DNA of 64,000 nucleotides, taken from contig CM075771.1 of NCBI GenBank assembly GCA_037974665.1, forward strand, positions 21,897,425 to 21,961,424, written 5' to 3'. This DNA comes from Ehretia macrophylla (Eukaryota; Streptophyta; Magnoliopsida; Boraginales; Ehretiaceae). Shown piece after piece: positions 11,956-23,815 of this stretch. The translations under genes and the position numbers were made by a program. A model generated the notes under the pieces. It was given only the letters and a program-made list of their open reading frames with translations. It ran no database searches and had not been told where the DNA came from. How positions within the stretch are numbered: the stretch's first letter is position 1; the number at the start of each line of letters is the position of its first letter.

Positions 11956-12163
11956 TTTAAATACTAGTCTCGTTAACATATTGAATTTAATCAACTGGCC
12001 CAAAATAATTAAGCATGTATTAAAAGTGATAGAAAATCCAAATATTATAAATTAAACACATATTCTCTATATAACTAACGTGTCATGGGATGTTAAAGTA
12101 AACCAACTCAAAATAGAAAAGTAGAGAATTGTGATTGAAATGTAAGGACATAATTTTAGTTAC

Positions 12164-12472
12164 CTTATCGTCAATAAATTTACCCCAGAAACGTGCCTTG
12201 GCTCTTTCATAAGGATCTTTGGGCATAATAGGAGTGCCTGGAAAGGTTTCATCAAGGTATTCCAAAATCACAAGAGATTAAACAATTGGATTTTCATTGT
12301 AAAGAAGCACAGGAACCTTTTTATGGATAGGGTTGTACTTGAGAAGCAAAGGACTTTTGTTGGGTAAATCTTCTTTTATGAATTCGTATTCAATACCTTT
12401 CAGTTTCAATGCAATTTCAACCCTGCTACAAAATGAGCTTAATTCATGAGCTAGCAGCTTCACTTGCGCCAT
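12164..12472 (-). pseudogene. tau-class GST copy 2: exon 1 only, stop codon at residue 65
   Basis: Exon 1 is 309 bp, exactly the size of copy 1 exon 1, and starts [17 protein letters not shown]. Codon 65 is TAA (12278-12280) where copies 1 and 3 have the glutathione-site Glu. Pro13 of the SPF motif is also changed to Ser. After the stop the frame continues [16 protein letters not shown] and ends at a conserved donor site, but no exon 2 follows. Promoter with TATA box (12567-12575) and 5' splice site survive, so the locus could still be transcribed. The stop and the exon loss each suffice to inactivate it. Confidence 0.92.
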
Positions 12473-12579
12473 TTGTATGCTGTATTTAGTTCTAAATTCT
12501 TCGACTTGAGATGGAATTGAGTAAACTCGGTAATGATATTAATTTGTTACCTAGTTTCTTCAGTTGTATATATAGATTG

Positions 12580-13300
12580 AATATGACTGGTGTAATTTAC
12601 CCATAAAAAGATCATTTATATAACCTGGCGCCGCGCACAGATGTTTCTACCACTACCCCTTTGCTCTAGTGCTGTATTATTTGTTACGAGTATGAGAGAT
12701 GATGAGATTAATAAAAGTTGAAGTGAAAGTTCGAATTTAAAATATGCAATTAATACAAACCCGTCCACCTGGCCCAATTATCTTGCGTCTTGCTCGTTTT
12801 ATTTATATGTATGTGAAGTTCTTTAATTATATCATCTCAATTTCTTTGTCGTGTGAATCTAATCTTTTTGTTAAGTAGTGTTAAATTTTATTTACAAAAA
12901 AAAAGAAAAAAGAAATAAGGTTGTGTTAATCTTTTGGTTTGACAATGATATACCCCGAAAAATAAAACAATAGGGGCTTAAACTTGGCCCGAAAACCATT
13001 GAATTATGGGAGCGAAGAACTATCAACTTGTGAGAGTATTAGGTTCACACTGAACGCATCAAACCCTAAGACATAGGGTTTGGTTCGGAATTGAAGAAGT
13101 ATGATTTAAATTAATTAGACCTAAATTTACCAAGACAAATAAAAGAAAATCAGCTTTCTACGGATTCGAATACAATTAATAAGAATTGGCATGAAATGCG
13201 GTAATCAATACTAATCCTCTCCCTTCTTCCTAATCCATGAAAGAACGGAGCATTGGCAAAAACTACAAAGCTAAAGAGGTTACTGCATGGCTTGACAACA
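12580..13300. other. spacer between GST copies 2 and 3
   Basis: The first part (to about 12900) is the duplicated GST upstream region: GCTCGTTTTATTTATATG and TTTGTCGTGTGAATC recur near 9775 and 15000. The remainder shows no gene, RNA or recognisable repeat. Confidence 0.45.
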
Positions 13301-13652
13301 ATCCAGCTTTATACCAACTTCAATATTCATGTTTATTTTCGTAAGCTTACGTAGCTCAGTGCAAGTTGAGTACAATATTCAACACAACTGGAATTTACTA
13401 AACTCTCATATATATATAATTAACTAGTTAACTGACATGTAATTGAAGAAAAGACCTTCACATCCAAGATATTATTTTCTTACAAAAGATACAGGAAAGA
13501 AGACGACGACGAATGCTGCTGCTGACAAAGTCTCTCAAACAATGTGTAGGTCCCACAAATGTATGAGAGGTTGACGCAAGTACAAACTAATACAATAGTT
13601 TCCTACTACAAAATACTCTCACAGAAACGACTTCAATTCGAGAAAGCACAGT

Positions 13653-14676
13653 TTAATTGGAAGCATTAGCAGCTTGGTAGCGAGCCCCGAAATAAGCTAG
13701 TAGCATATCCTTTGCAGGCAAGTTTTCCTTAATAATGCTGCAGTTGAGGTACTCACTAATCCATTTACACAACCTTGGATATTTCTCTTCCGTCAGAATC
13801 TTAACTCCAGACACTTCTTCAAGCACTCCAAACCAAAGTGTAATGAAATTTGCAGCAATATCGACAATATTAATATTGTCTCCACCAAAGAACTTCTTGT
13901 CCTTGAGCTCGTCTTCGAGAATTTTGAGGGCTTCATGAGCTTCCTCCTTAGCCTTTTCTTGTTCCTCACCTTTTAACCAAATAGATTTCCACAAAGCGGG
14001 CAAGCACTAAAATCAAAAGATGAAATGATCTATTTAGTTTTTCATTATATATATAATGACTCACACCAAACTACCGACAAGACAATATATCATGTTGACA
14101 ATAATAGAAAACCAAGTTATAAAAAACAAAACGCATATTATTTACATAACTATCATATCTAAACCACGGTTTTGGATCACCAGGCAATGGAGAGCCTACA
14201 TTCACCTGGCAGGCTGGTGACTTATATCTAAGTACTAGTGTGTCAACACATTAAATCTAATCAACTGAGCTAAAATATTTAAATTTATAAAAAATAAAAT
14301 TTTTATAAACCGAACACATATCATTTATACAACTAACATGAAATGGGGTGTTAACATAACTTACCTTATCGTCAATAAATTTAGCCCAGAAACGTGCCTT
14401 GGCTTTTTCATAAGGATGTTGGGGAAGGATAGGAGTGCCTGGAAAAGTTTCATCAATGTATTCCAGAATTACAAGAGATTCAGCAATTGGATTTTCATTG
14501 TGAAGAAGCACAGGAACTTTCTTATGGACAGGGTTGTACTTAAGAAGCAAAGGACTTTTGAAATTGTATACATCTTCATCTATGTATTCGTATTCAATCC
14601 CTTTCAGTTTCAATGCAATTTCAACTCTGCGACTAAATGGGCTTCCATATGCACCAAGCAGTTTCACTTCCGCCAT
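13653..14676 (-). CDS. GSTU: tau-class glutathione S-transferase, copy 3 (intact)
   Basis: Exons 14365-14676 and 13653-14006 with a 358-bp intron encode 221 residues. The start is taken at [17 protein letters not shown], homologous to the start of copy 1; an in-frame ATG at 14719-14721 would add 15 residues unlike the family. Ser12 of SPF and the Glu-Ser pair ([14 protein letters not shown]) are present. It differs from copy 1 by a one-residue insertion around EDVYNFKS and scattered changes, while the C-terminal domain is about nine-tenths identical by eye, including the AANASN end. Both enzymatic halves look functional. Substrate preference cannot be read from sequence. Confidence 0.95.
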
Positions 14677-14829
14677 TTTTATGCTATTTGATGCTAATTT
14701 CTTCCACTTCAGATTGATCAATTGAGTAAACTTTCTAATGATTCTTGTTCCTAGCTAGCTTCTTCAGTTCTATATATAGATTGAATACATCAGGTGTAAC
14801 TTAGCCATTAAGATATATTATGACCAACA

Positions 14830-17040
14830 ATTAATTTTCTTTAATAATTTTTGTAGTTTGACCAATTGCACCATTGATTTTGAAGGCGTCTATGACCGAG
14901 GAAAAAAAGAAGACGACAAAATTATTTAAAAAATATGGCGGTCGTGCAGAGAAATATCCAGATGCCAACTTATATCTTTCTTGCTCGCGTTATTTAAATG
15001 TATGTGAAGATCTTTCATTATCTTCTCACGATTTATTTGTCGTTTTAACCTAATCTTTTTGTCAAGTAGGGTTAACAATTTTATTGACCCACCAAAAAAA
15101 AGGAAAAAATTGAGTCACGTTCCTTAATTTTCTTTGTTTTTTTTTTTTGGTTGAAAATGAAATTTCATTAAAAGGATAATTATACGAAGAAATCATCCAT
15201 ACCAGTGGGGAAAGGAACGCTATCAAAATACTTAAAAATCCCTGATTTATACTTCAAGATATAAAAGAATAATGGTCGGAGTTAGTTACGTACAAGATAT
15301 ATCAAAATTAATTTTATAAGTTTTTAACTTATTTAAATTTGAAACATGACTATGTGTTCCATGTGCATTCCAAATGATACAGCATTAAGCTGATTTGTTG
15401 GGGTCTCATCATTTTTTTTTTTTCAATAATAAAAAACTCGCTGTAAACAAAATCACATTAAAGCTAATTTTAATATTATAAACCCAATAATCTCGTCATT
15501 CTTCTATCGTCTTAGCCTTATCGGTTTCACTTATAACAGCCGAAGGTTGGCATGGGCGCGACTTTTGCAATGATTTGCTGTATTTTGGGCTAGGATTTGT
15601 ATCGTGGATCAGCTTTCTTGGGCTTGGTGCTGGTCTCTTTTGTTGTTTGGGTCACTTTGGGCACTTTATTTGTTAATGGACCGGTTTGGTCGGAATCACA
15701 TGTTTGTATTTTTCCCCCTTTTATGAAAACAAAGAGAAAAGGGATCGATTCTATAGAAATTATGGCATATATAATTCATAGTATTTTTATTCAAATTCTA
15801 ATATTTTAAAAGTAAAGAATCAATTTATGTCTTCAAAATTTCACATTTAACCAGAAAATCAATTTATACAGAAGTTTAAGACAGAAGGAATAATCTTTTT
15901 GAAATAAAAACACTTATCGAAAGCCTCATAGACGCTCTTGGTTACAACGGTAAATATTAATAAATATGCTAGTTATCTTTACAGTAGTCTATTAGTAGTT
16001 AAATTGTTTTACACAAATATGAATGGTGAAATATTGAAAATTGTGTAATCTCATTTTTATAACGTCAAAAGAATTTGAAAAAAATTTAATTTCATTTCAT
16101 ATTTCTAATATCTGATATCGATAACACTTACCTTTTCATTTTTTTTAATACTACTTATGATGTATGAATACGCCACTATGGAGGGCCAGTAGAATTCGAC
16201 ATCCCTTCACCAATTTTTCCTTAGATTTAATGGAGCTTGCATGTGTCAAGAATTCAATACCGCATATATTGAAAAATGAGCAATGAATGATCTTATAACT
16301 CTTGCAATAATATGCTTATGAGTTTAGTATGATTTATGACCAAAAAAAAAAAAAAAAAAGTTTAGTATGATTTACCGACCAAAAAAGAAAAAAAGAAAAA
16401 AGTTTAGTATGATGTCGCAATGTAGTGGACCACCACTCAATTCATTTACGTTCTGTTTGAAAATTGAAACTTGAAATTAAGAGAGGTACACTTGCTTCTA
16501 GTACAAGGAAGTAAAAGTATAAAAAGAGCCCTAAAGAATACATGTGTACGTTTGTTAAAGGTCTAAAGCATCTTTGCCATCTAACATAAGGGTTACAAAG
16601 ATACAATATTTCCCTCCATTTAATGTTCAAATCAACTATCAAAATCATCACAAGATTAGTCGGGAAACTAATTTTATTTTTGAGTCAGCCTCAGTACGCA
16701 TTGTGCCTGATTAAACTCAATTATATTTTTTTTGGATAAAATTTTATATAATTGGAATTGACAATCACAATATGAGCCAAAAAGTATTGCATGGAAAGTT
16801 TCCCTTTCTCCTTGTAGAATCTTATATATAAAAAATTGACATTTCCTTATATGAGTCCAAAAAATTTTGCACGAGAAGTCTTTGACATAATAATCGTCTC
16901 AGGAACCCAAAAATTATAGTGGCAGTTGGGGAGAAATATTTGCATTTTAGTTGTAACAACCGGCTAAGAAGAACAGATGGCACTAATTAGAATGGACAAA
17001 TAAAGCCTTAAAAGCAAAGTTTTAAAATGGTAGTGGACTT
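14830..17040. other. intergenic, no gene; short A-rich direct repeats
   Basis: The first 250 bp still match the GST upstream repeat. GTTTAGTATGAT occurs three times between 16322 and 16413, separated by A-rich runs. A somewhat richer stretch at 15540-15720 (with a 70-codon open frame) has no identifiable domain. Confidence 0.4.
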
Positions 17041-17047
17041 AGGTGTT

Positions 17048-17147
17048 AGATGTTGAGAGAGATTATCATCATTATTATGAATTTTTTTTTTTTTATGTAA
17101 AAAAAAAAAAAAAATCATAATAATGATGATAATCTCTCTCAACATCT
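17048..17147. repeat. near-perfect inverted repeat (snap-back hairpin)
   Basis: Left arm 17048-17080 (33 nt, AGATGTTGAGAGAG...ATTATGA) is the exact reverse complement of right arm 17115-17147. The arms are joined by T13 at 17082-17094 and A16 at 17099-17114, which also pair, leaving a 4-nt loop ATGT. With one mismatch the stem is about 46 bp; four more pairs (GGTG/CACC) form outside after a 2-nt bulge. Confidence 0.95.
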
Positions 17148-18698
17148 CACCAGCAACTCTATGGTCCAACTTATTGTCCCTTCAAAATATCATTTTAAGC
17201 ATAAATGCTGCAATTACTTACCGCTAGCATGCTTTAATACTTATGTTTATCACTAATGGCCCATTTCTCTTGTTGACATATGGCATCAAAGCCATTATGG
17301 TTAAAGATTTGTCTTAAACCGTTCACATACTAATTAACCCTGAAACTACTTTTTGTCTTTTTAACATTGATAAACACTTTTGTAAAATTTTTCAAATTTA
17401 TATCAGAATCCAAATATTCTAAAGAAACATAATTTAAATTAATTAATTACAAGGTCACAAGAATTGATCGAAGAAAATTGTCTCTTAATTAATTGAAACA
17501 TAAAAGTCGAATAATTCTATCTATACCTTAATTATTTTACCACTGTTAATCTCTAAGCCTAGAGCAATGAAATCCTAGGTACATAGCTAAAACACAGGAC
17601 CAATTCCAAGGAGACAAAAGTTACCTTCTGGTATTGGAATCTTAATCCTGTTAACTGCCCGTACGGACAAAACCATTCTTTTGGTCGCCCTCAGAAATCA
17701 AAACTTAGAAAAATTACTTCAACGGTTGGCCTCTTGCATCTTGTCTTCTTACGTTTTTCAGCCAAAAGAATTTAAAAACACATGAATACAAACTTTTCTT
17801 TTTCTTTTTTTCCCCAGAAAAACGAGAAAAAGTTGGCTCGATGCTGTAATTAATTGTAAATAATTGAGAATATTATTCCCTTCATTCAATGTTCATTGGA
17901 TATTATTCCCTTCATTCAATGTTCATTGGTTTATGTTAAGTTCGTGTTCAAACAATTTGCAACTTTGGTGACATAAAACATTATTCATCTCTATAACATT
18001 AGCCTTCCTTTCCTCCCTTGCAATTCAGATGCAGTACTGGGTCATCTTGAAAACTAAGACGAAATTAACAAATGTATATTACGAGTAATATTATGGTGAC
18101 ACTTTTTTTTTTTTTTTGGTCATTATATTATGGTGACTCAATCTAAAATACTAGACCAAGTTATACACACAAAAAGGAAAAGGGAAAAAATTATAAATAC
18201 AACATCATTGGTTAATGTATTTCATAGACGATTCTCATGATCTCGCTTTATTGTAATAGAAGCTTTTTTAAAAAGAAACTTGTAATATTTTATCGATTGA
18301 ATCTTTAAGCTGCAATAATTATATATGAGCCCTCGTTTAAGCAATGCCAATCAAAGCAACATCGGTTGGTTTGAAGTATCATTGCCATCTTCACAATCTA
18401 TCCCCACAAAAACACCCATTTTTGTTCTTTTTTTCTTTTTACTTTTAACCTTTTATCTTCCAGAAACAAACATGGATGAAGTTGAAGTTGACACCTTATG
18501 GATAGTGCTCTCTTACACAAAGAAGAAAGAGAGGTGAAACTTTAATACCAACCACAACTCAGCTAAAGCATTTTACAACCCAAAACCATTTTCTGCATTG
18601 TCAATTTGGGTCACAAAATCACTGAAAAAATGAAGTCATGAAGCTCTACTGCTTAATGGGGTTGGCAGTAAAAGGTTTTTGACTTCAATTGCACGGTA
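17148..18698. other. intergenic upstream of the RopGEF gene
   Basis: No gene. It holds a 30-bp tandem duplication at 17871-17930. The last few hundred bases are presumably RopGEF promoter and leader, with no clear TATA box that I can assign. A 70-codon frame at 18325-18537 is not supported as a gene. Confidence 0.4.
17871..17930. repeat. 30-bp tandem duplication, two copies
   Basis: The unit starting TATTATTCCCTTCATTCAAT at 17871-17900 is repeated at 17901-17930 with one difference at the last base. Recent slippage or repair duplication is likely. Confidence 0.9.
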
Positions 18699-18746
18699 AT
18701 GTACAACTCTCTTGATTGTGCTTCACCTTACATTCTTGAAAGAAAA

Positions 18747-21441
18747 ATGGAGTCTCTTGTTGAGAAGAGTGAAGATAGAAAAGTAAAAAGTGATTTCTGC
18801 GGAGGCAATGTGGTTAAAGTTGAGTCTTTTGTGGATGGAAATGAAGAGGAGTATGAAGAAAGTAGTTCAAGTTTTGATCTTTTGGCATCAGAGGCAACAG
18901 TCAATGATGAACAAAGCAGTTCTGAGGACTCATCTTCAACCCATTCAAAGGTTTGGCCTTTTGTGAATGATAATGTGCTACATTCTCCCAGTTCTCATAT
19001 TTCTGAAGAGGTGGAAAAGCCCCATGTGGATAATAGGAAGTTAGAGAAGCAACAGTCATTACTGTCAGGTACTAAGTGCATAATCTCTGAATTTATTTGA
19101 AGTGCATGTATAAATACATAATAACTCGACGTGTTTTATCTCTGGAATTATCGGTTTCAAGTTGGGTAAAGGAGGAGGGTAACGTTAGGTACAGGCACTA
19201 GCATAAGCATTATCTAATTCTTTTTAAAATTTGAGACATCATTATGTTGTAGCTAGTCCATATAGTAGATCCAGGTGGCGGGATAAGGCTTGTTCTGGTT
19301 TAATGTAGTTTATGTAATACATGATATTATCATTTTGTTTGGTAACTTGACTTTTGTCCAATTTGGATGCGTAGAGATTGAGATGATGAAAGAAAGATTT
19401 GCAAAGTTGTTGCTTGGAGAAGATATGTCTGGTTGTGGTAATGGTGTTTGTACAGCACTGGCTATGTCGAATGCTATCACTAATCTCTGTGGTATGCTAA
19501 CTTTTTATTGGTTTCATGTATTGTTTAGTTAATTTGCTCTGTTTTCTCATGATGCTTTGTGTGTAATTCGTAGAGCATTTGTCTAATTTGAGTTTTGTTT
19601 TCATTAGCTACACTCTTTGGGCAAATTTGGAGATTAGAACCCTTACCTTTGGAGAAGAAATTGATGTGGAGAAGAGAAATGGAATGGCTTCTATGTGTTA
19701 GTGATCATATTGTGGAATTGATACCCTCTTGGCAGACATTTCCAGATGGAAGCAAGCTTGAGGTTAGATTATCTTGATATTAAGCTATGATCTGTTTTGC
19801 AACTTTTATGAATTGATTCGACAGATTATGCTGTTATTCGAAAAGTGTCATTACCCAAAACAGGAATAAATGATGGGGAATATTTTCAAGCAAAAATTGA
19901 AATTTGAATTTAGTATTCACTGTTTGATTGTGTTCTTTGATCCAGGTGATGACTTCTAGACCGCGATCTGATCTTTATACAAACCTCCCTGCTCTACGTA
20001 AATTAGATAATATGCTTCTTGTAAGACACTGAACTTCTGTTCCTGGAAGAATTGCCTGTAAGCTGTTGGTGGCACTCACACTAAAACTTGGCCTATTTGT
20101 CACAGGAAATATTAGATTCTTTCCGAAATGCAGAATTCTGGTATGTTGATCAAGGGATCCTAGCCCCAGAAGCTGACGGATCATCCTCTTTCCGAAAACC
20201 TCTTCCTAGACAAGAGGACAAATGGTGGCTGCCAGTTCCTCGAGTTCCCACTTGTGGCCTCGGCGAAGATGCCAGAAAAGGCTTGCAGCACAGACGTGAT
20301 TGCACGAATCAAATCCTTAAAGCTGCAATGGCCATTAACAGCGACACATTAGCTGAGATGGAGGTCCCTGAATCATACTTGGAAGCTCTTCCGAAGGTAT
20401 TAGAGAACTTAGTTGATTGAATTTCTTAATTTATGCTATTAGAAAGACACTACAATTGACATATTCTCCAATGAGTTGATTGCAGAATGCAAAAACCAGT
20501 TTAGGTGATCTTATTCATCGGCAAATCATCTCAGATCAATTTTCTCCGGAGATTTTGCTCGACTGCCTCAATTTATCTTCTGAGCATCAAGCTGTGGAGA
20601 TTGCCAACAGAGTGGAGGCCTCGATATATGTGTGGCGTCGGAAAAATTATTCAAAACCTTCAAATAGCACAAACAGGTCCAATTCAAAGTCATCATGGGA
20701 AATGGTCAAGGATCTAGTAATTGATGGTGACAAGAGGGAACAGCTAGCAGATAAAGCTGAAAGCGTTCTGCTTTGCTTGAAGCAACGCTTTCCTGGTCTT
20801 CCTCAGACCACCTTAGACATGAGCAAAATCCAGTATAATAAGGTTTAACCTAAAACCTAACTTTATTTTCCCCTCAATTCTCCAACCTACTAAATTTTCT
20901 GTACATCTCAGTACCTCACATGTTATGCTTATTTTAGGATGTTGGCAAGTCCATTTTGGAGTGCTACTCGAGAGTCTTGGAGAGCCTGGCATTCAACATT
21001 GTTGCACGTATAGATGACCTTCTTTATGTGGATGACTTAACCAGGCATTCAGATCATTTTGTGTCAATCTCCAAGGTCGGCATGATTGCTCATAAGAGTG
21101 TGGGAATTCCACTCTCGGTGCCTGTCCCAGGCACTCCATGCCATACAGCATTTACCACGCCAACCTTCTCACCAACAAAGCAAATAAGTCCTGCAAAGGG
21201 GGAAAGAACACAATTCCTTGAGAACAACAATAATGCTCAGCGTGGATTTGGAGTGAGAAGGATTTTGACAGATTATTTGACGATTGAGTCAAAAGTGAAG
21301 GATTTCAGCAACGAAATGAAAAATTCTGATACATTATCAAGTACAAGTGGAGAAATTTCAGCATCTCAATCATCAAGATCTTCCAAATGGTCAAAAGAAG
21401 TTATTAGCACGCCAACGCATGACACTCAAAGAGGAGAATGA
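18747..21441 (+). CDS. ROPGEF: Rop guanine nucleotide exchange factor (PRONE domain), seven exons
   Basis: Exons: 18747-19068, 19375-19491, 19608-19762, 19946-20020, 20106-20396, 20486-20842, 20938-21441; all GT-AG, phases agree, 606 residues. An in-frame ATG at 18699 would add 16 residues. The acidic, Ser-rich N-terminus (about 1-107) is followed by the PRONE catalytic region from [20 protein letters not shown] through [61 protein letters not shown] and [21 protein letters not shown] variable Ser/Thr-rich tail follows. PRONE proteins load GTP on plant Rho (ROP) GTPases at the plasma membrane, often downstream of receptor kinases; the variable ends mediate autoinhibition. The layout resembles Arabidopsis ROPGEF5/7 (from recall), so the subgroup is provisional. 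Confidence 0.95.
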
Positions 21442-21955
21442 ATGCTAGACGACTTAACTGTGAGCAAGGCATGTGGTTGATCTAAAAAAGGTATACTTTA
21501 AGAGTACAAGATGTTTGCCGTATGATTTAATCCGTGTTGTAACAGGATCTTCATTTACCTATGCATATGTTAATTCAGAGCTCAACTCGGCTTAATTATA
21601 AGGATAGTCAATTGAACAATGCACGGAAACTTATAGAAGAGTATCAAATTATACCTTTTTGTATCAAGTAAAATATTATCAGTTGATACTGAGTATGATT
21701 TTGCCAAAACACAATGTGGTGCAAGTCTATAATGTCCTCTACAGCGTTTTCTGGGTAGCGAATGAATTAGCTTTTTTCATATCGTCAATGCATTCCTTTT
21801 CCTTTTAAATCTTTTGAAATCCAATCGTCATTGAAGGAGAACATGGATAAGCTCTTCCTTTGAATTTAAGCGCTCAATCGGATGATTCGAGTCTTTCCAG
21901 GAAACTCTTCTCTACAGTTTACATGAAAAAACACGAAAAAATTTTCAGAACCATA
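21442..21955. other. RopGEF 3' flank
   Basis: Inferred 3' untranslated region and spacer up to the tRNA. No other feature seen. Confidence 0.4.
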
Positions 21956-22027
21956 GGGGCATTCCGAGAATTGAACTCGGGACCTCTCGCACCCTAAGCG
22001 AGAATCATACCACTAGACCAAATGCCC
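21956..22027 (-). tRNA. tRNA-Pro (anticodon AGG)
   Basis: The minus strand reads GGGCATTTGGTCTAGTGGTA from 22027 and ends AATGCCC plus discriminator C at 21956, 72 nt. The acceptor stem GGGCATT/AATGCCC is perfect. The anticodon stem-loop is CTCGC-TTAGGGT-GCGAG, placing AGG at 34-36. The T arm (CCGAG-TTCAATT-CTCGG) pairs fully. There is no intron. The A box (TGGTCTAGTGGTA) and B box (GAGTTCAATTCTC) suit pol III transcription. Short A/T runs follow beyond 21955 in its direction of transcription. It looks functional. Confidence 0.95.
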
Positions 22028-23260
22028 ATATTTGAAGAAAAGTGCACTGTATAAAACTTTATACAGAGATATAATTAGGTCATCCTAACAAGAAGCCATG
22101 TCGTCAATGGTGACTCGGGTTAAGTTAATTTTAGGTCAAAACAGTTGTTTAATTACATGAAAAGAGTTTGAAAGCTCTATAAAATAATTTAAATTGATCA
22201 AGTTATTAAACAACTCAAATTTTGTTCCAAGACATTCCCTCTAATCTATACCTGACATTTTCGGTCAATTTCTTATAATTGAAAAGAGTACCATCCAACG
22301 TTGCTATAGTTCATATGAGAACGCACAATTTATATATGTTTGATGTTAAGAATCATAGATTCTATTATAAAGTGAATTGATTTTTACGTCTAATCCGGTG
22401 AGAACTGAGAATTAAGAACTGATATTAAAGTGTACGAGTTATAGTAAAAGCGCAACAAACAATAAAGATAAAACAACAATAAATGAATCACAAATAAATA
22501 AATATAAATAAATTAAAGACTCAACTTTCATATCATATTAAGAATCATCCACCCGTAATTCTTAACATTTAACATCTCTTTTGTTTAACTAGTAGCAGGT
22601 TGTTTCAGCTCAATTGGAGCTAATAGGTGGTGACGTGCTAGACAGCATTTACCAGTTGGGCTCAAAGTTTGGAAGATAAAAAGCAAGCACCAAAAGAAAT
22701 GGTGGCCACTTGTATGATCCTAGTAAATGACTTCTGGCCAACAAGGGGTAGGTGACTTAGATGATGAGGATTTTTATATTATTACACTCACCAATAGGTT
22801 TGCATCTAGAAGGATATTTACAATAATTTTTGAATCAAAAGTTGTTTAAGAAAAAATTAAGGGTAAATGAAATTAAATTTTTGTGATTTGTCAAAAGTGT
22901 AAAATACTCTTTTGTATTTTTAAATCCATGTATGATTCTCTCGTAGTTTCTAAAACTAAGTTAAATATCCCTTTTAAAAAATGGGATTATGGACATAAGC
23001 GTGTCGTTTGATTATGATGAAGTTTTGAGAAGTCATTTGATTATGATGAAGTTTTGGAAAGTCGTTTGATTATGATAAAGTTTTAAGAACATATGAGGTG
23101 TTTTATACTTTCGGCAAACGAGGTAGGAGTTTTTTTTAGCTATCCAATCCTGAAGTTAATTAAATGGTTAGTGCTGTAATTAGGAATGGATGCCTCACTT
23201 TAGTGCTTGCTCCATTAGGACTTGTGCCATGCCAGCAAACATCATTTCCGGGCCATTTTT
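22028..23260. other. intergenic; holds a 29-bp minisatellite
   Basis: No gene. Three tandem 29-bp units lie at 23003-23089. The stretch just before (22860-22990) is AT-rich repeat-like sequence of no recognisable class. Confidence 0.4.
23003..23089. repeat. minisatellite, three 29-bp units
   Basis: Units at 23003-23031, 23032-23060 and 23061-23089 all follow GTCGTTTGATTATGATGAAG plus TTTTGAGAA with few substitutions. It lies about 230 bp upstream of the lipid-transfer protein gene, so it is within its promoter region. Confidence 0.92.
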
Positions 23261-23265
23261 TGCAG

Positions 23266-23273
23266 TATAAATA
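23266..23273 (+). promoter_or_regulatory. TATA box of the lipid-transfer protein gene
   Basis: TATAAATA 48 bp before the ATG at 23321, implying a very short leader. Confidence 0.6.
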
Positions 23274-23320
23274 TGGCGATTAGCGGAGAGTTTATGCATT
23301 GAGAAACAAAGAGAATTAAA

Positions 23321-23815
23321 ATGGAGTCTCCAATGAAAGTTATCTGCGTTCTTGGCTTGCTTCTTGTTGTTGGCATTGCAGGGCTTGGAAGTGTAGATGG
23401 TGCAGGAGCGCCATGTGGGAAGTCTTCTCCAGACGAAGAGGCAATGAAGCTCATCCCTTGTGCATCAGCAGCCCAAGATGAGAAAGCCGCCGTTTCAGGA
23501 AGCTGCTGCGCGCAGGTGAAGAGAATTGGCCAGAACCCTGCCTGCCTCTGCGCTGTTTTGCTTTCTGACACTGCCAAGAGCTCTGGTGTCAACCCACAAG
23601 TTGCTATCACCATCCCCAAGCGCTGCAACTTTGCCAACCGCCCTGTCGGCTACAAATGCGGACGTAAGTTTACTATATTACGTGATTTGTTTTGTTCTCG
23701 AGCCTTACACGTCAACAGTTCTAATACTTAGTGCATAATATGTATATCTAGTGTAACAACTTACTCTGTAATGTTTATCTTGATTTGTTTTCCTGCAGCT
23801 TACACTCTGCCGTGA
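23321..23815 (+). CDS. type IV / DIR1-like non-specific lipid transfer protein, secreted
   Basis: Exons 23321-23663 and 23799-23815 (GT-AG intron of 135 bp close to the stop, as in many nsLTP genes) give 119 residues. Residues 1 to about 28 form a signal peptide (VICVLGLLLVVGIAGLGSV core). The mature part carries eight cysteines in the nsLTP order C..C..CC..CxC..C..C (PCGKSS, IPCAS, SCCAQ, CLC, KRCNF, YKCG) with four disulphides expected. It ends RPVGYKCGPYTLP. Such proteins bind fatty acyl chains in the apoplast; DIR1-like members take part in systemic resistance signalling. Met5 (23333) could also start it. Orthology to DIR1 itself is not claimed. Confidence 0.93.

Noticed and set aside
15540..15809. 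Slightly GC-richer stretch with a 70-codon hydrophobic frame
   Set aside because: Looked like a gene or LINE tail fragment, but no motif could be matched.
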